In this document: in pieces, positions 1-8,788 of the stretch
How positions within the stretch are numbered: the stretch's first letter is position 1
How the letters are laid out: each line of letters opens with the position of its first letter
NCBI RefSeq assembly: GCF_900109735.1
Contig: NZ_FOAS01000008.1
Location: forward strand, 1-64,000
Reading direction: 5' to 3'
DNA from: Atopomonas hussainii
Lineage (GTDB): Bacteria > Pseudomonadota > Gammaproteobacteria > Pseudomonadales > Pseudomonadaceae
DNA: 64,000 nucleotides
Translations under genes and position numbers: made by a program
The notes under the pieces: generated by a model
The model's input: only the letters and a program-made list of their open reading frames with translations
Told to the model about the DNA's origin: nothing
Database searches by the model: none

Positions 1-215
1 AGTTGCAAGAGCAAATAGAACGCCTGAAAGCCAAAGTGCGCGCCAAAGTCGAGCATCCCTTTCACGTGGTTAAAAATCTGTTTCATTACCGCAAAACGCG
101 CTATCGCGGTCTGACGAAAAACACGGCGCAGCTGTTCAGCCTGTTTGGCTTCGCGAATTTGCTGCTATCCAAGCGACATTTGATGCGTGCTCACGGGATA
201 AATCCGTCTTGCTGA
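1..215 (+). CDS. IS5-family transposase, C-terminal part (cut by window edge)
   Basis: About 70 C-terminal residues are present, read from base 3 and ending at TGA 213-215. The stretch KVEHPFHVVKNLF followed by RYRGLTKNTAQL is the typical C-terminal signature of IS5-group DDE transposases, around and after the last acidic residue of the catalytic triad. The N-terminal part and the start codon lie upstream of the window, so it is unknown whether the gene is intact. It is unrelated to thrH downstream, which has its own ribosome binding site. Confidence 0.75.
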   Translation, partial: LQEQIERLKAKVRAKVEHPFHVVKNLFHYRKTRYRGLTKNTAQLFSLFGFANLLLSKRHLMRAHGINPSC

Positions 216-348
216 CGGGAAATGGCCTCTACGGAGGCTGCGCTAACGCCAAAAGGCGCTAGTCATGCGGGGAATCGAGCTGGTTTTCTGATTTTGCGCT
301 GCGAATCGGCACTGGTGCTGGTGTGAGGCTTAATAAATCAGCGTTTCC
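1..348 (+). mobile_element. Right end of an IS5-family insertion sequence
   Basis: The window opens inside an IS5-type transposase gene, which is followed by about 130 non-coding bases. At 331-348 there is a plausible terminal inverted repeat whose outside-in reading begins GGAAACGCTGATTTATT. IS5-subgroup elements classically start with GGAA, and their target duplications are YTAR; CTAA follows directly at 349-352. The left end lies outside the window, so the matching repeat and duplication cannot be confirmed. The boundary is an inference; the transposase identity is firmer. Confidence 0.6.
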
Positions 349-461
349 CTAATCAAAAGACATAAGCACGGAGGGTAAGAGCTGCGCAGCGGGCGATGGC
401 AGCGCGCTTGCCATCTGGTAGAGTGGCCGGCCACTTAATACAGCTAAACGAGGGGATCGTC

Positions 462-1079
462 GTGGAAATTGCTTGCCTAGACCTAGAAGGGGTACTGGTT
501 CCGGAAATCTGGATTGCCTTTGCGGAAAAGACTGGCATCGAGTCGCTGAAGGCGACCACCCGCGATATTCCCGACTATGACGTGCTGATGAAGCAGCGTC
601 TGCGCATTCTGGATGAGCACGGCTTGAAGCTGTCGGACATCCAAGAAGTCATCGCTACCTTAAAGCCGCTGGAAGGCGCGGTGGAGTTTGTCGACTGGTT
701 GTGCGAGCGTTTTCAGGTGGTGATTCTGTCGGATACCTTCTACGAGTTCTCGCAACCGCTGATGCGCCAGTTGGGCTTCCCGACGCTGCTGTGCCACCGC
801 TTGATTACCGATGAAACGGATCGCGTAGTGGATTACCAACTGCGCCAGAAAGACCCCAAGCGTCAGTCTGTATTGGCCTTTAAGAGCCTGTACTACCGGG
901 TGATTGCTGCCGGTGACTCCTATAACGACACCACCATGCTCAGCGAAGCGCATGCCGGCATTCTGTTCCACGCGCCGGATAACGTGATTGCCGAGTTCCC
1001 GCAGTTCCCAGCGGTGCACACTTACGAAGACTTAAAGCGCGAGTTTATTAAGGCCTCGAACCGCACTTTGTCGCTGTAA
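462..1079 (+). CDS. thrH: ThrH: phosphoserine phosphatase / homoserine phosphotransferase
   Basis: A HAD-superfamily enzyme of 205 residues, the usual length for Pseudomonas ThrH, which hydrolyses phosphoserine and can transfer the phosphate to homoserine (serine/threonine metabolism, cytoplasm). The GTG start at 462 was chosen because it follows AGGGG at 451-455 and gives the family N-terminus VEIACLDLEGVLVPE. A longer in-frame reading from 396 adds residues unlike the family. The first HAD motif (DLEGV) and the late acidic motif AAGDSYNDTTML are visible. It stands alone, between the IS remnant and a terminator, and converges on pabB. Confidence 0.9.
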   Translation: MEIACLDLEGVLVPEIWIAFAEKTGIESLKATTRDIPDYDVLMKQRLRILDEHGLKLSDIQEVIATLKPLEGAVEFVDWLCERFQVVILSDTFYEFSQPLMRQLGFPTLLCHRLITDETDRVVDYQLRQKDPKRQSVLAFKSLYYRVIAAGDSYNDTTMLSEAHAGILFHAPDNVIAEFPQFPAVHTYEDLKREFIKASNRTLSL

Positions 1080-1097
1080 GCCTTGCCCAGATAAAAG

Positions 1098-1129
1098 CGC
1101 CGAGCTTGGTAACAGGCTCGGCGTTTTTT
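1098..1129 (+). terminator. Rho-independent terminator after thrH
   Basis: An 8-bp perfect stem (CGCCGAGC with GCTCGGCG), a short loop and a run of six T residues. It lies between the convergent genes thrH and pabB and mainly serves thrH. Confidence 0.85.
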
Positions 1130-1149
1130 ATGCGCGCTGTTTGGTGCGC

Positions 1150-2481
1150 TTAACTGAGGGTTTTCTCTAGGGTCTCTAGCAGCACGCGAATCTTAGTCAG
1201 CGATTCGTTGTACTCGGCTTCGGGCACCGAATCGGCGACGATGCCGCCGCCGCCCCAGCAGTGCAGTTGGCCGTCGCTGGCTACTAAGCTGCGAATGGCG
1301 ATGGAGCTGTCCATACGGCCATTCACGTCTAAATACAGCAGCGAGCCGCAATAGAAGCTGCGCCGGCTCGGTTCTAGCTCATCGATGATCTGCATGGCGC
1401 GGATTTTTGGCGCGCCAGTGATCGAGCCGCCGGGAAAACTGCTAGCCAGTAAATCCAGCGGATGTTTGTCGGCGCGCAAGGTGCCGGTAACGGCGCTGAC
1501 TAAGTGATGCACATTGGGATAGCTCTCTAGCGAGAATAGCTCCGGCACCTTAACGCTGCCCAGTGCACAGGCGCGGCTTAAGTCATTGCGCAGCAAATCG
1601 ACAATCATTAGGTTTTCTGCGCGGTCTTTGCGGCTGGCTTGTAGCTCGGCGGCGTGTTGCTGGTCTTCGCCAGCGCTTGTGCCGCGTGGGCGTGTGCCTT
1701 TGATGGGGCGGGTTTCGACCTGGCCATCGGCGACCCGTAAAAAGCGCTCCGGCGACAAACTCAGCAGCTGTTGTGCGCCTAATTGCATAAACCCCGCAAA
1801 AGGGGTGGGGCAGGCGGCGCGCAATTGCCGGTAGGCTTGCCAGCTGTTGCCAGTAAACGGCGCGCTGAAGCGTTGCGCAAAGTTGACTTGATAGCAGTCG
1901 CCGGCGTGGATGTAGTCTTGAATGCGGGTGATAGCGGTTAAATATTGGCCGCGGTTGATTTGTCCGACGAATGGTTTGAGCAGTTGAAAGTCGTTTGCCA
2001 CCGTGCTGTTGGCCAGTTGTGCAAGCACTTGGCTGCGGCGCTGCGCAGGGGCATGTGGGTGCATTAATAAGACGCTGAGCTGGCGTTGGTGGTCGCTGAG
2101 AATGGCCCAGTCATACAGGCCAAAGCAGGCTTGCACTAGCCCAATGTCGTCGCGGGCTTGGTGGCCGATGGTTTCCAGCGTGTAGCCTAAGTCGTAGCTG
2201 CAAAAGCCCAGCAGGCCGCCGGCAAAAGGCCAGTCGCCGCTGTCGGCCGCCGGCCATTTGGCCAAGCTGCGCTTAAGGCGTGTCACAAAGGTCAATCCGT
2301 CTTCGTCGGGCTCGGCTTTTAATAGCTCGCAGGGCCACGCGCTGATCAGATCGAAACGGCCGCGTGTGCTGTGAGGGTGCCCACTGTCGAGCAATACCGC
2401 GCCAGGGAGGTCGGCAAAGCTCGCGAAGCGTTCGCTAGGATCGGCGAGATAAGGTAGAGGATAGAAAGTACAAGCCGGCAT
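1150..2481 (-). CDS. pabB: Aminodeoxychorismate synthase component I (PabB)
   Basis: Chorismate-utilising enzyme of 443 residues that aminates chorismate to 4-amino-4-deoxychorismate for folate synthesis, with ammonia supplied by PabA. The ATG at 2481 gives the N-terminus MPACTFYPLPY; upstream in-frame codons up to 2706 look non-coding and overlap the divergent gene. The motif PIKGTRPRG carries the lysine that distinguishes PabB from anthranilate synthase (PIAGT). The chorismate-binding signatures RKDRAENLMIVDLLRNDLSR and PGGSITGAPK are also intact. It is transcribed alone and divergently from the MalT-like regulator genes. Confidence 0.92.
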   Translation of the reverse strand: MPACTFYPLPYLADPSERFASFADLPGAVLLDSGHPHSTRGRFDLISAWPCELLKAEPDEDGLTFVTRLKRSLAKWPAADSGDWPFAGGLLGFCSYDLGYTLETIGHQARDDIGLVQACFGLYDWAILSDHQRQLSVLLMHPHAPAQRRSQVLAQLANSTVANDFQLLKPFVGQINRGQYLTAITRIQDYIHAGDCYQVNFAQRFSAPFTGNSWQAYRQLRAACPTPFAGFMQLGAQQLLSLSPERFLRVADGQVETRPIKGTRPRGTSAGEDQQHAAELQASRKDRAENLMIVDLLRNDLSRACALGSVKVPELFSLESYPNVHHLVSAVTGTLRADKHPLDLLASSFPGGSITGAPKIRAMQIIDELEPSRRSFYCGSLLYLDVNGRMDSSIAIRSLVASDGQLHCWGGGGIVADSVPEAEYNESLTKIRVLLETLEKTLS

Positions 2482-2641
2482 GTGAGGGCACTGTGAAAAC
2501 CAAAGGCGATTGTAGAGCCTGAGCTGCAGGCTTCCCAGTCTTGAAGCCGGTTTACCCAGCAAACCCGGCTGAATTAGACTGCCCAAACGCACTTGGCATG
2601 ATGCCAACCACGATAAGCATAAAGAACGACAGGGATAACCA

Positions 2642-5341
2642 TTGGCTTCCGCAGATTTCATCGCCGGCAGTTTGCTGCGTTCGCGCCTGACCCCCCCGTT
2701 GGTCAAGGCCGACTATTTGAGCCGCCCGCGTTTACATGAGGCGCTGGTTCATCATCCCGATGCGCGCGTGGTACTGATCGCCGCTCCAGCAGGTTTTGGC
2801 AAAAGTTCGGCGTTGGCTGCCTTGGCAGAGCTTAAACGCGAGCAAGGCTGGTCGGTCGCTTGGCTGAGCTTAGAGGCTGGCGAAGATGATCCGCGCACCT
2901 TCTGGCAGATGCTGATTGAATCGGTACGTCAGAGCCTGCCGCACTTCGGTCAAGATGCCAGCGAATTTCTCGACAACACCATCAGTGTGCCGGTCGCTGC
3001 CTTGGTTGAAAGTCTGATTATGGACTTGCACCACAGCGAGCAACCGCTGCTGCTGGTAGTCGATGATCTGCACGTAATCACCGACAAAGCCACCTTAGAT
3101 GGCTTGGCGCGGCTGGTGCAGTTTGCCCCGGCTGGCGTGCAGCTGGCGTTTGGCAGTCGAGAGTTACCGCCAATGCCGCTGGCGACGTGGCGCGCCCGGC
3201 ACTGGATGATCGAGCTAGGCCAAGATGACTTGCGTCTGTCGCAAGAGGAAACCCGCAGTTACCTCAAACGCCACGGCGGCGAGCTGGACGACAAGTTGCT
3301 CGGTAAGCTCACCCAACAGACCGAAGGCTGGATGGTCGGAGTGCATCTGGCCGGCTTATGGCTGGGTAGCGAGCAGGCCAAAGGCCGCGAAGTAAAAGCC
3401 CTGCCAGAACAAGAGGGGATGGCCGATTACTTGTTGGCCAGCGTGTTTGAGCAACTACCGGCCGACCTGCAAGAGGCTGTTTTGGCACTCAGCGTGGCGT
3501 CGCAGATCAACGGCGACTTGGCCAATACCCTCACCGGGCGCACAGACGGTCAAGCCCTGCTGGAAGACTTAGAAGCCAAGCAGCTGTTTTTCGTGCCGCT
3601 TGATCGTGAGCGGCATTGGTATCGCTTCCACCACTTGTTTGCTGATTTCGCGCGTAAGCGCCTGCAAAGCCAGAATTTGAAGCGTTTTCGGCAGCTGCAC
3701 TTCAACGCCAGTCTGTGGTTTACCAATCACCACATGCAGAACTTGGCCATTGAGCATGCTTGCCAAGCGGATGACCCTGAGCTGCTCGCCGCGCTGGTGA
3801 ATGCCTGCGGGCTAGAGCTGATCAACCGTGGTCAGCTGAATCTGCTCTATCGCTGGCGCTTGAATGTGCCGGATGCGATTGCTCAGCAGTACCCGATTTT
3901 GGTGCTGGCTGATGTGTGGACTCAAGCCGCCAGCATGGCGCTGCCGGAGGCCAACCGTTTGCTCGACCAGCTGCTAAAGCGCTGGGGCGATGGCCAAGAG
4001 CAGCCTTGGAGTGAGGAGTTTCTTGCCGTGCAGGCCGTGCGCGGGGTGATTGCTCTGCAAAAAGATGACCTGCAAACCTGTATCTCGTTAGCCCGCAAGG
4101 TGGCTAAGCAGATGGGCCGCAGTAACAGCTTTCTTGAGGCGGCGATTGTGCTCTGCGGTGGCTTTGCCGCGTGCGTGATGGGCTGGCTTGAGCAAGGCCA
4201 GCAATTGCTGCAACTGGCACAGCAGCAAGTACCGTTTCTTAAAGGCAACTTTTTGGCCATGCAGATGGGCAATCTGCAAATGTTCCTTGAGTTGGAGCGT
4301 GGCCGTTTAGGCCAAGCACGCCACTTAGCCAGTCAACTGCGGGAACAATACACACCGTGGTTTGGCGCCGACTCCAAGGCTTTAATTCTGCCGGCGATCA
4401 GTCAGAGCTTAGTGGCCTATGAGCAGCTAGAGCTTGATGGCTTGAGCAATCGCCTGTGTTGGGCGCTGGCCAATATCGATGTGATCAATCCGATTGACCT
4501 GTATGCCCGTGGCACCTTGTGCATGGCGCGCGTGCAGCGTTTGGCCGGTAAAGACAAAGAAGCGCTACAAACCTTGGCGCAAATGCAAAGCTCGGCCAGC
4601 CGAGCGCAAGCGTGGCGGTTTTTCTCTTTGGCGTTGGCCGAAGAACTCGCCTTGCTGTTGCAGGACGGCAACGCCGAAACCCTGCGTAAAGTCGAGCAGC
4701 GCTTTAAAACCACCGAATGGGCCAAGATGGCCGAGCGCTATAGCGCCGCGCCGTATAACCCGGTGGTCTGGTCGCAAGGTTTAACCCAGGTTCGTCTGCA
4801 TCAAGCGCGTAGCCACTTTAGCGAGGCTTTACACGAGATCACGCGGCTGCGCGGGTTATTACTGCCGGGTTGGCATGGCTTGCAGCGGCTGCGTTTAGAT
4901 CTGCTCGCGGCCGTGAGCTATCAGGCACTGGGCTATCGTGACCGGGCGCATAACCTGTTGGTGCAAACCTTAGTGCAAAGCGAGAAAGAAGGCTTGCGCA
5001 GCATCTTTATCGAAGAAGGTTTGGCAGTGCGGGATTTGCTCCGCGAGCTAGAAAGCAACGAGCGGCAGCCGGCCTTACAGAGTTTTATTCGAGGTTTGCT
5101 GAGCTTTTGGGCGACCGAAGAAGACACTACCAGCGCTGAACAAGTGCAAGAAATGCTCACCGAGCGTGAGCGTGAGGTGGTGGTATTGGCTGCGCAAGGC
5201 ATGTCTAACGAGCAGATCGGTCAGCAGCTGGATCTCGCCTTGGGCACCGTTAAATGGCACCTGCACAACATCTACGAAAAACTGCGGGTGCGAAACCGCA
5301 CGCAGGCAATTCGTCGTGCACGTGAACTGAGTCTACTCTGA
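2642..5341 (+). CDS. MalT-like LuxR-family transcriptional regulator, first of two
   Basis: A large signal-transduction ATPase regulator of 899 residues. It has a Walker A motif APAGFGKSS near residues 48-56, a long helical TPR-like middle, and a C-terminal LuxR helix-turn-helix (about 837-899, from LTEREREVVVLAAQGMSNEQI). This is the MalT/AlkS/AcoK architecture, in which an inducer and ATP drive oligomerisation and promoter activation. The TTG start at 2642 follows AGGG at 2631-2634. The inducer is unknown. It is followed after 15 bp by a paralogue and then by the DUF6160/C39/barrel locus, its most likely target. It runs divergently from pabB with a 160-bp gap. Confidence 0.88.
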   Translation: MASADFIAGSLLRSRLTPPLVKADYLSRPRLHEALVHHPDARVVLIAAPAGFGKSSALAALAELKREQGWSVAWLSLEAGEDDPRTFWQMLIESVRQSLPHFGQDASEFLDNTISVPVAALVESLIMDLHHSEQPLLLVVDDLHVITDKATLDGLARLVQFAPAGVQLAFGSRELPPMPLATWRARHWMIELGQDDLRLSQEETRSYLKRHGGELDDKLLGKLTQQTEGWMVGVHLAGLWLGSEQAKGREVKALPEQEGMADYLLASVFEQLPADLQEAVLALSVASQINGDLANTLTGRTDGQALLEDLEAKQLFFVPLDRERHWYRFHHLFADFARKRLQSQNLKRFRQLHFNASLWFTNHHMQNLAIEHACQADDPELLAALVNACGLELINRGQLNLLYRWRLNVPDAIAQQYPILVLADVWTQAASMALPEANRLLDQLLKRWGDGQEQPWSEEFLAVQAVRGVIALQKDDLQTCISLARKVAKQMGRSNSFLEAAIVLCGGFAACVMGWLEQGQQLLQLAQQQVPFLKGNFLAMQMGNLQMFLELERGRLGQARHLASQLREQYTPWFGADSKALILPAISQSLVAYEQLELDGLSNRLCWALANIDVINPIDLYARGTLCMARVQRLAGKDKEALQTLAQMQSSASRAQAWRFFSLALAEELALLLQDGNAETLRKVEQRFKTTEWAKMAERYSAAPYNPVVWSQGLTQVRLHQARSHFSEALHEITRLRGLLLPGWHGLQRLRLDLLAAVSYQALGYRDRAHNLLVQTLVQSEKEGLRSIFIEEGLAVRDLLRELESNERQPALQSFIRGLLSFWATEEDTTSAEQVQEMLTEREREVVVLAAQGMSNEQIGQQLDLALGTVKWHLHNIYEKLRVRNRTQAIRRARELSLL

Positions 5342-5356
5342 GAGGGTGGTTAATCG

Positions 5357-8065
5357 ATGAATGCGGCTTTCATGACAGCACCTGTCTTGCGCACCAAATT
5401 GTTCCCCCCCGCAGTGCCAACCCAGTTGTTGCCGCGTGACTCGCTGCTGGAGCGTTTGTGGCAAGGGCGGGAAAAGCCTTTGCTGGTGCTCAGTGCGCCG
5501 GCGGGATTCGGCAAAAGCACCATTCTGACGCAGTTCCGCCAGCGCTTAATCAACGATGGCGCGCAGGTGGTGTGGCTGACGTGTGAAGAGTCCGACAGCG
5601 AGCCACAACGCTTATTGCAATATCTCAGTGCGGCGATTGCCGAGCATGCCCCGGAGCAAATGCAGGGCCTGCAAGCGATGCTCAACACCGACGTATCGCT
5701 GCCGGCAGAAGCCTTAATTGATGCCTTTTTGGCCGAGCTGCAGCGTTTGCCGGGGCAGTGGTACGTGTTTCTGGATGACTTTCATCGGGTGCGACACCCC
5801 GCTTTGGCGCAGAGCAGTCGGTATTTCTTAACCAAGCTGCCGGCCCACGTGCACTTGGTGACTTCAACGCGTCGGCGCCCGCGTTTTGTCGTGGATGAGC
5901 CGGCGCTGGCTGCACAGTGCTTGTGGCTCAGCGGCGAAGACTTGCGCCTTAGTCTGTCGGAAACGGAGCACTTTCTCTGTCAGCTGCGTGGCTTGAATCT
6001 GACTTCCGAGGAAGTCGGCAAGCTGCACAAGCGCACCGAAGGTTGGTTAACGGCGCTGCATTTGTTGGCTTTGGCGTTGCAGCGTCAGCCGGACCCGGCC
6101 AAGTTTCTGGAGGCCTTATCGGGGACTGAACGCAATATCGCTGATTACTTGGCCGAAGATGTCTTGGTGCATCTGGAGCCTGACATGCAGCGCTTTTTAG
6201 AGCTGACCTCGCCGCTCGATGAGTTTTGCGCCGAGTTATGCGACAGCTTGTTGGGGCGGGAAGACAGCCAGCAGCGCATCAATTTTTTACAGCATGCCCA
6301 GCTGTTCATTATTCCGCTGGATGAAGAGGGCAAGTGGTTCCGTTATCACCACCTGTTCTCCGAGTTTCTCTTGGCGCGTTTGGCGCGCCATGCTAGCGCG
6401 GCGGAGCAGTGCATTCGTGCGTCGCGCTGGTTTGATCAGCAAAACATGGGCGATAAGGCCGTCATGTATGCCTTGCGCGCCCGCGATTATCCGCTAGCAG
6501 CCAGTTTGCTAGAACGCGAAGGCGCTGCACTGGTGGCCGGGAGTCGTGTGTATGGCGTGTTGGGCCTGCTGGAAGGGTTGCCGCCAGAGGTGATTCGCGA
6601 ATACCCAGTCTTCCAAATTTTTTATGCGTGGCAGAAAGCCTTTGAAGGGCGCCATGCAGAGGCCGAAGGGCTGATAGAAGAGGTCTCCGCTCGGCTGCTG
6701 CAAGGCTTGGCGCGAGGCTCACGGCCGGCGGCCGAACTCTTGGTGGCTGCGCAGATGCTCAAAGCGCTGGTCTTGTTGTATCAGGACAAACTGCATGCGT
6801 GCGTTGAAGTCAGCCGCAATTGGTTGGGCAAAGTGCCTGGTGGCGAACACGTGTTCCGCAGCAGCATGTACAGCGTGCAGGCAGGCGCGCATGCGCTGCT
6901 CGGTGAGTATTCAGAGGCGGCGGTGTGTATCGAAAGAGCCCGCGCTTCGCTCGAGCATGTCGATAGCGAATACCTGCATAGCTGGACCAATCTGATCGAG
7001 TCTTTGGTGCTTAAAGAGCAAGGCATGCTCGAGAGTGCCCGCAAGCTCTGCGAACAAGCGCGGGCCAGAATTCATCAAGTATTCGGTCGGCACAGTCGAG
7101 TAGGCGGCCCATTGGCGCTCGCGCATGGCGATATTTTGTACGAACAAGATCGCCATGCGGCGATCTTGGCCGAGTTGCCCAGCGCAACCACGTGGCGCGA
7201 TTTAGGCACGCCCATGGAGCTGATCAACCGTGGTCAGCTGGTGATGATTCGCGCGCGCTTTTACGCGGGTGAGTCGCAGCAAGCGCTGCAGGAGTTGGAT
7301 GAGTGGTTGGCCAGCACGGAAATGCCCGGCTACGAGCGTCTGCATGCCTTGGCCTTGGCCGTTAAAGTGCAGTTTTTGTTGTGGCTGCGTAAGCCGGCCG
7401 AAGCCAGTCATGCCGCGGTGCTGCTGGATGGCCTGCAGGCGCGTATCGAGAAGAAACAACTGAATGATGCAGAGTGCGCCTTGCTCCTGACCCGTGCTCG
7501 GGTGGCGCTCAGCGAGAAAAATCCCGATTTGATCGTGGCTGACTTAGAGCGTATGGCGACGCACTTAGAGCCACAGGCATCACTGGGTGACCGCTATTTG
7601 CGCATTGTCTTGTTACTTTCTGTGGCGTACTGGCAAAAGGGTAACATCGAGAAAGCGCTGCGCTTGCTCGAAAGCGTGATGCAGCGCGCGTGGCCACAAG
7701 GCTACCGGCGCATGTTTATGGACGAAGCCATGCTGTTATTGCCCTGCTGGCAAGACCTTAGCGTGCAGCATGGCGAGGTGCTATCAGCGTGGCCTTTGCT
7801 CCCAGAAATGCTTCGTGAACAGTGTTTGCGGTTGTTGGTTGATCCTGAGTTTCTTCAAGAGGATCAATGGGTTAGCCATAGAGAGCGGGAGGTTTTACGC
7901 TTGGTGGCGGCGGGTATGTCGAACCGCGATATTGCACAGACGGTACACCTCTCCGAAGCCACCATTAAATGGCACTTGCACAACCTGTTCGGCAAGTTAG
8001 GGGTGCGTAGCCGCACACAGGCGGTTTTGAAGGGCAAAGAGTTGGGTTTGATCAGTGAGGTCTGA
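5357..8065 (+). CDS. MalT-like LuxR-family transcriptional regulator, second of two
   Basis: A paralogue of the preceding gene, of 902 residues with the same layout: Walker A APAGFGKST at about residues 47-55, a TPR-like helical middle, and a C-terminal LuxR DNA-binding domain beginning VSHREREVLRLVAAGMSNRDI. The two differ through the middle region, so they probably sense different ligands or act as a pair rather than being a fresh duplication. ATG 5357 follows the purine-rich GAGAGGG. The gene ends 212 bp before the DUF6160 gene on the same strand. Confidence 0.88.
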   Translation: MNAAFMTAPVLRTKLFPPAVPTQLLPRDSLLERLWQGREKPLLVLSAPAGFGKSTILTQFRQRLINDGAQVVWLTCEESDSEPQRLLQYLSAAIAEHAPEQMQGLQAMLNTDVSLPAEALIDAFLAELQRLPGQWYVFLDDFHRVRHPALAQSSRYFLTKLPAHVHLVTSTRRRPRFVVDEPALAAQCLWLSGEDLRLSLSETEHFLCQLRGLNLTSEEVGKLHKRTEGWLTALHLLALALQRQPDPAKFLEALSGTERNIADYLAEDVLVHLEPDMQRFLELTSPLDEFCAELCDSLLGREDSQQRINFLQHAQLFIIPLDEEGKWFRYHHLFSEFLLARLARHASAAEQCIRASRWFDQQNMGDKAVMYALRARDYPLAASLLEREGAALVAGSRVYGVLGLLEGLPPEVIREYPVFQIFYAWQKAFEGRHAEAEGLIEEVSARLLQGLARGSRPAAELLVAAQMLKALVLLYQDKLHACVEVSRNWLGKVPGGEHVFRSSMYSVQAGAHALLGEYSEAAVCIERARASLEHVDSEYLHSWTNLIESLVLKEQGMLESARKLCEQARARIHQVFGRHSRVGGPLALAHGDILYEQDRHAAILAELPSATTWRDLGTPMELINRGQLVMIRARFYAGESQQALQELDEWLASTEMPGYERLHALALAVKVQFLLWLRKPAEASHAAVLLDGLQARIEKKQLNDAECALLLTRARVALSEKNPDLIVADLERMATHLEPQASLGDRYLRIVLLLSVAYWQKGNIEKALRLLESVMQRAWPQGYRRMFMDEAMLLLPCWQDLSVQHGEVLSAWPLLPEMLREQCLRLLVDPEFLQEDQWVSHREREVLRLVAAGMSNRDIAQTVHLSEATIKWHLHNLFGKLGVRSRTQAVLKGKELGLISEV

Positions 8066-8277
8066 TCAGCGAGCCATTTGACTAGCCCTTGGATGGGATG
8101 AAGACGGGGCATGCAGGCGGTACTTTGATCCTGCACTTCGGCGCTCACAGTGGCCGTCGGGGGCCACGCCAAACGTCAGGAAGACGCAACTCTGAGCGTG
8201 CTGTGATCACCCCGCAGGAAGCCTGGTGAGAACACTACGGGGACAACCCACCTCAACATCTTCTGGAGAATAACAAG

Positions 8278-8718
8278 ATGACCCTCAAGAAACTGGCTCT
8301 GGCAACCGCTCTGGTAACTGCTCCTTTCATGGCTCAAGCCGAACTGCAAAGCATGGACGACGCAACTTTGTCTGCTGTAACTGGTCAGGCTGGTATCAGC
8401 ATTTCCGGTAACTTTAACGGTACTGTTGGTGCCGTTGTGTACACCGACACTGATTGCACCAACTGCTCTATTCGCATGGAAAACGTGCAGCTGACCGGTT
8501 TGAATGTGACCGATGCTAACCCAATCACTGTTGACGTTGTTGAGGCCACCATCGGCGGAAACACTGTTAACCAAATCGCTATTGGCCTGCCGTCGATGAC
8601 TGGTGGTATGACCGTAGGTGCTATCAAAGTGGGCAGCACTTCTGCAGCTAGCATTGGCTCTGTTGGCATTGAAGGCATTAACTTTGCTGGCTCTACTGTT
8701 AAGGTTTGGGGCCACTAA
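8278..8718 (+). CDS. DUF6160 (FilA-like) exported protein
   Basis: A small exported protein of 146 residues. The signal peptide (residues 1-21) ends in AQA, followed by ELQSMDDATLSAVTGQAGISI, the hallmark N-terminus of the DUF6160/FilA-like family. The mature part is rich in G, T, V, I and S and probably forms beta structure; it has one cysteine pair, CTNC. ATG 8278 follows GGAGA. Residues 26-37 fit the spacing of a double-glycine leader (M at -12, L at -7, V at -4, G at -2, Q at -1), notable beside a C39-type peptidase gene. A terminator directly follows, so this may be the most abundant transcript of the locus. A structural surface-fibre subunit is an inference. Confidence 0.75.
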   Translation: MTLKKLALATALVTAPFMAQAELQSMDDATLSAVTGQAGISISGNFNGTVGAVVYTDTDCTNCSIRMENVQLTGLNVTDANPITVDVVEATIGGNTVNQIAIGLPSMTGGMTVGAIKVGSTSAASIGSVGIEGINFAGSTVKVWGH

Positions 8719-8737
8719 TCGCTTAGGCGGTTGATCC

Positions 8738-8774
8738 AAGGCCTTATCAGCCAAGGGCTGGTAAGGCCTTTTTT
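8738..8774 (+). terminator. Intra-operon terminator/attenuator after the DUF6160 gene
   Basis: A long hairpin (AAGGCCTTA paired with TAAGGCCTT, with an inner CAGCC/GGCTG pairing) followed by TTTTTT. It ends about 15 bases before the ATG of the C39-like gene on the same strand. That would leave the first gene strongly expressed and the downstream genes dependent on read-through or a weak secondary promoter. Confidence 0.85.
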
Positions 8775-8788
8775 ACAGGGGTGCTGAC

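Noticed and set aside
2482-2706. N-terminal extension of pabB to 2706
   Set aside because: The added 75 residues are not PabB-like and run into the start of the divergent regulator gene.
8090-8120. GGATGGGATGA-type repeats upstream of the DUF6160 gene as MalT boxes
   Set aside because: They resemble the MalT box only loosely, and G-rich repeats are common here. No symmetric arrangement was found, so no site is claimed.
8176-8754. 192-codon open frame antisense to the DUF6160 gene
   Set aside because: Covers the signal peptide, hallmark motif and terminator of the real gene. The translation is low-complexity and unlike any family.
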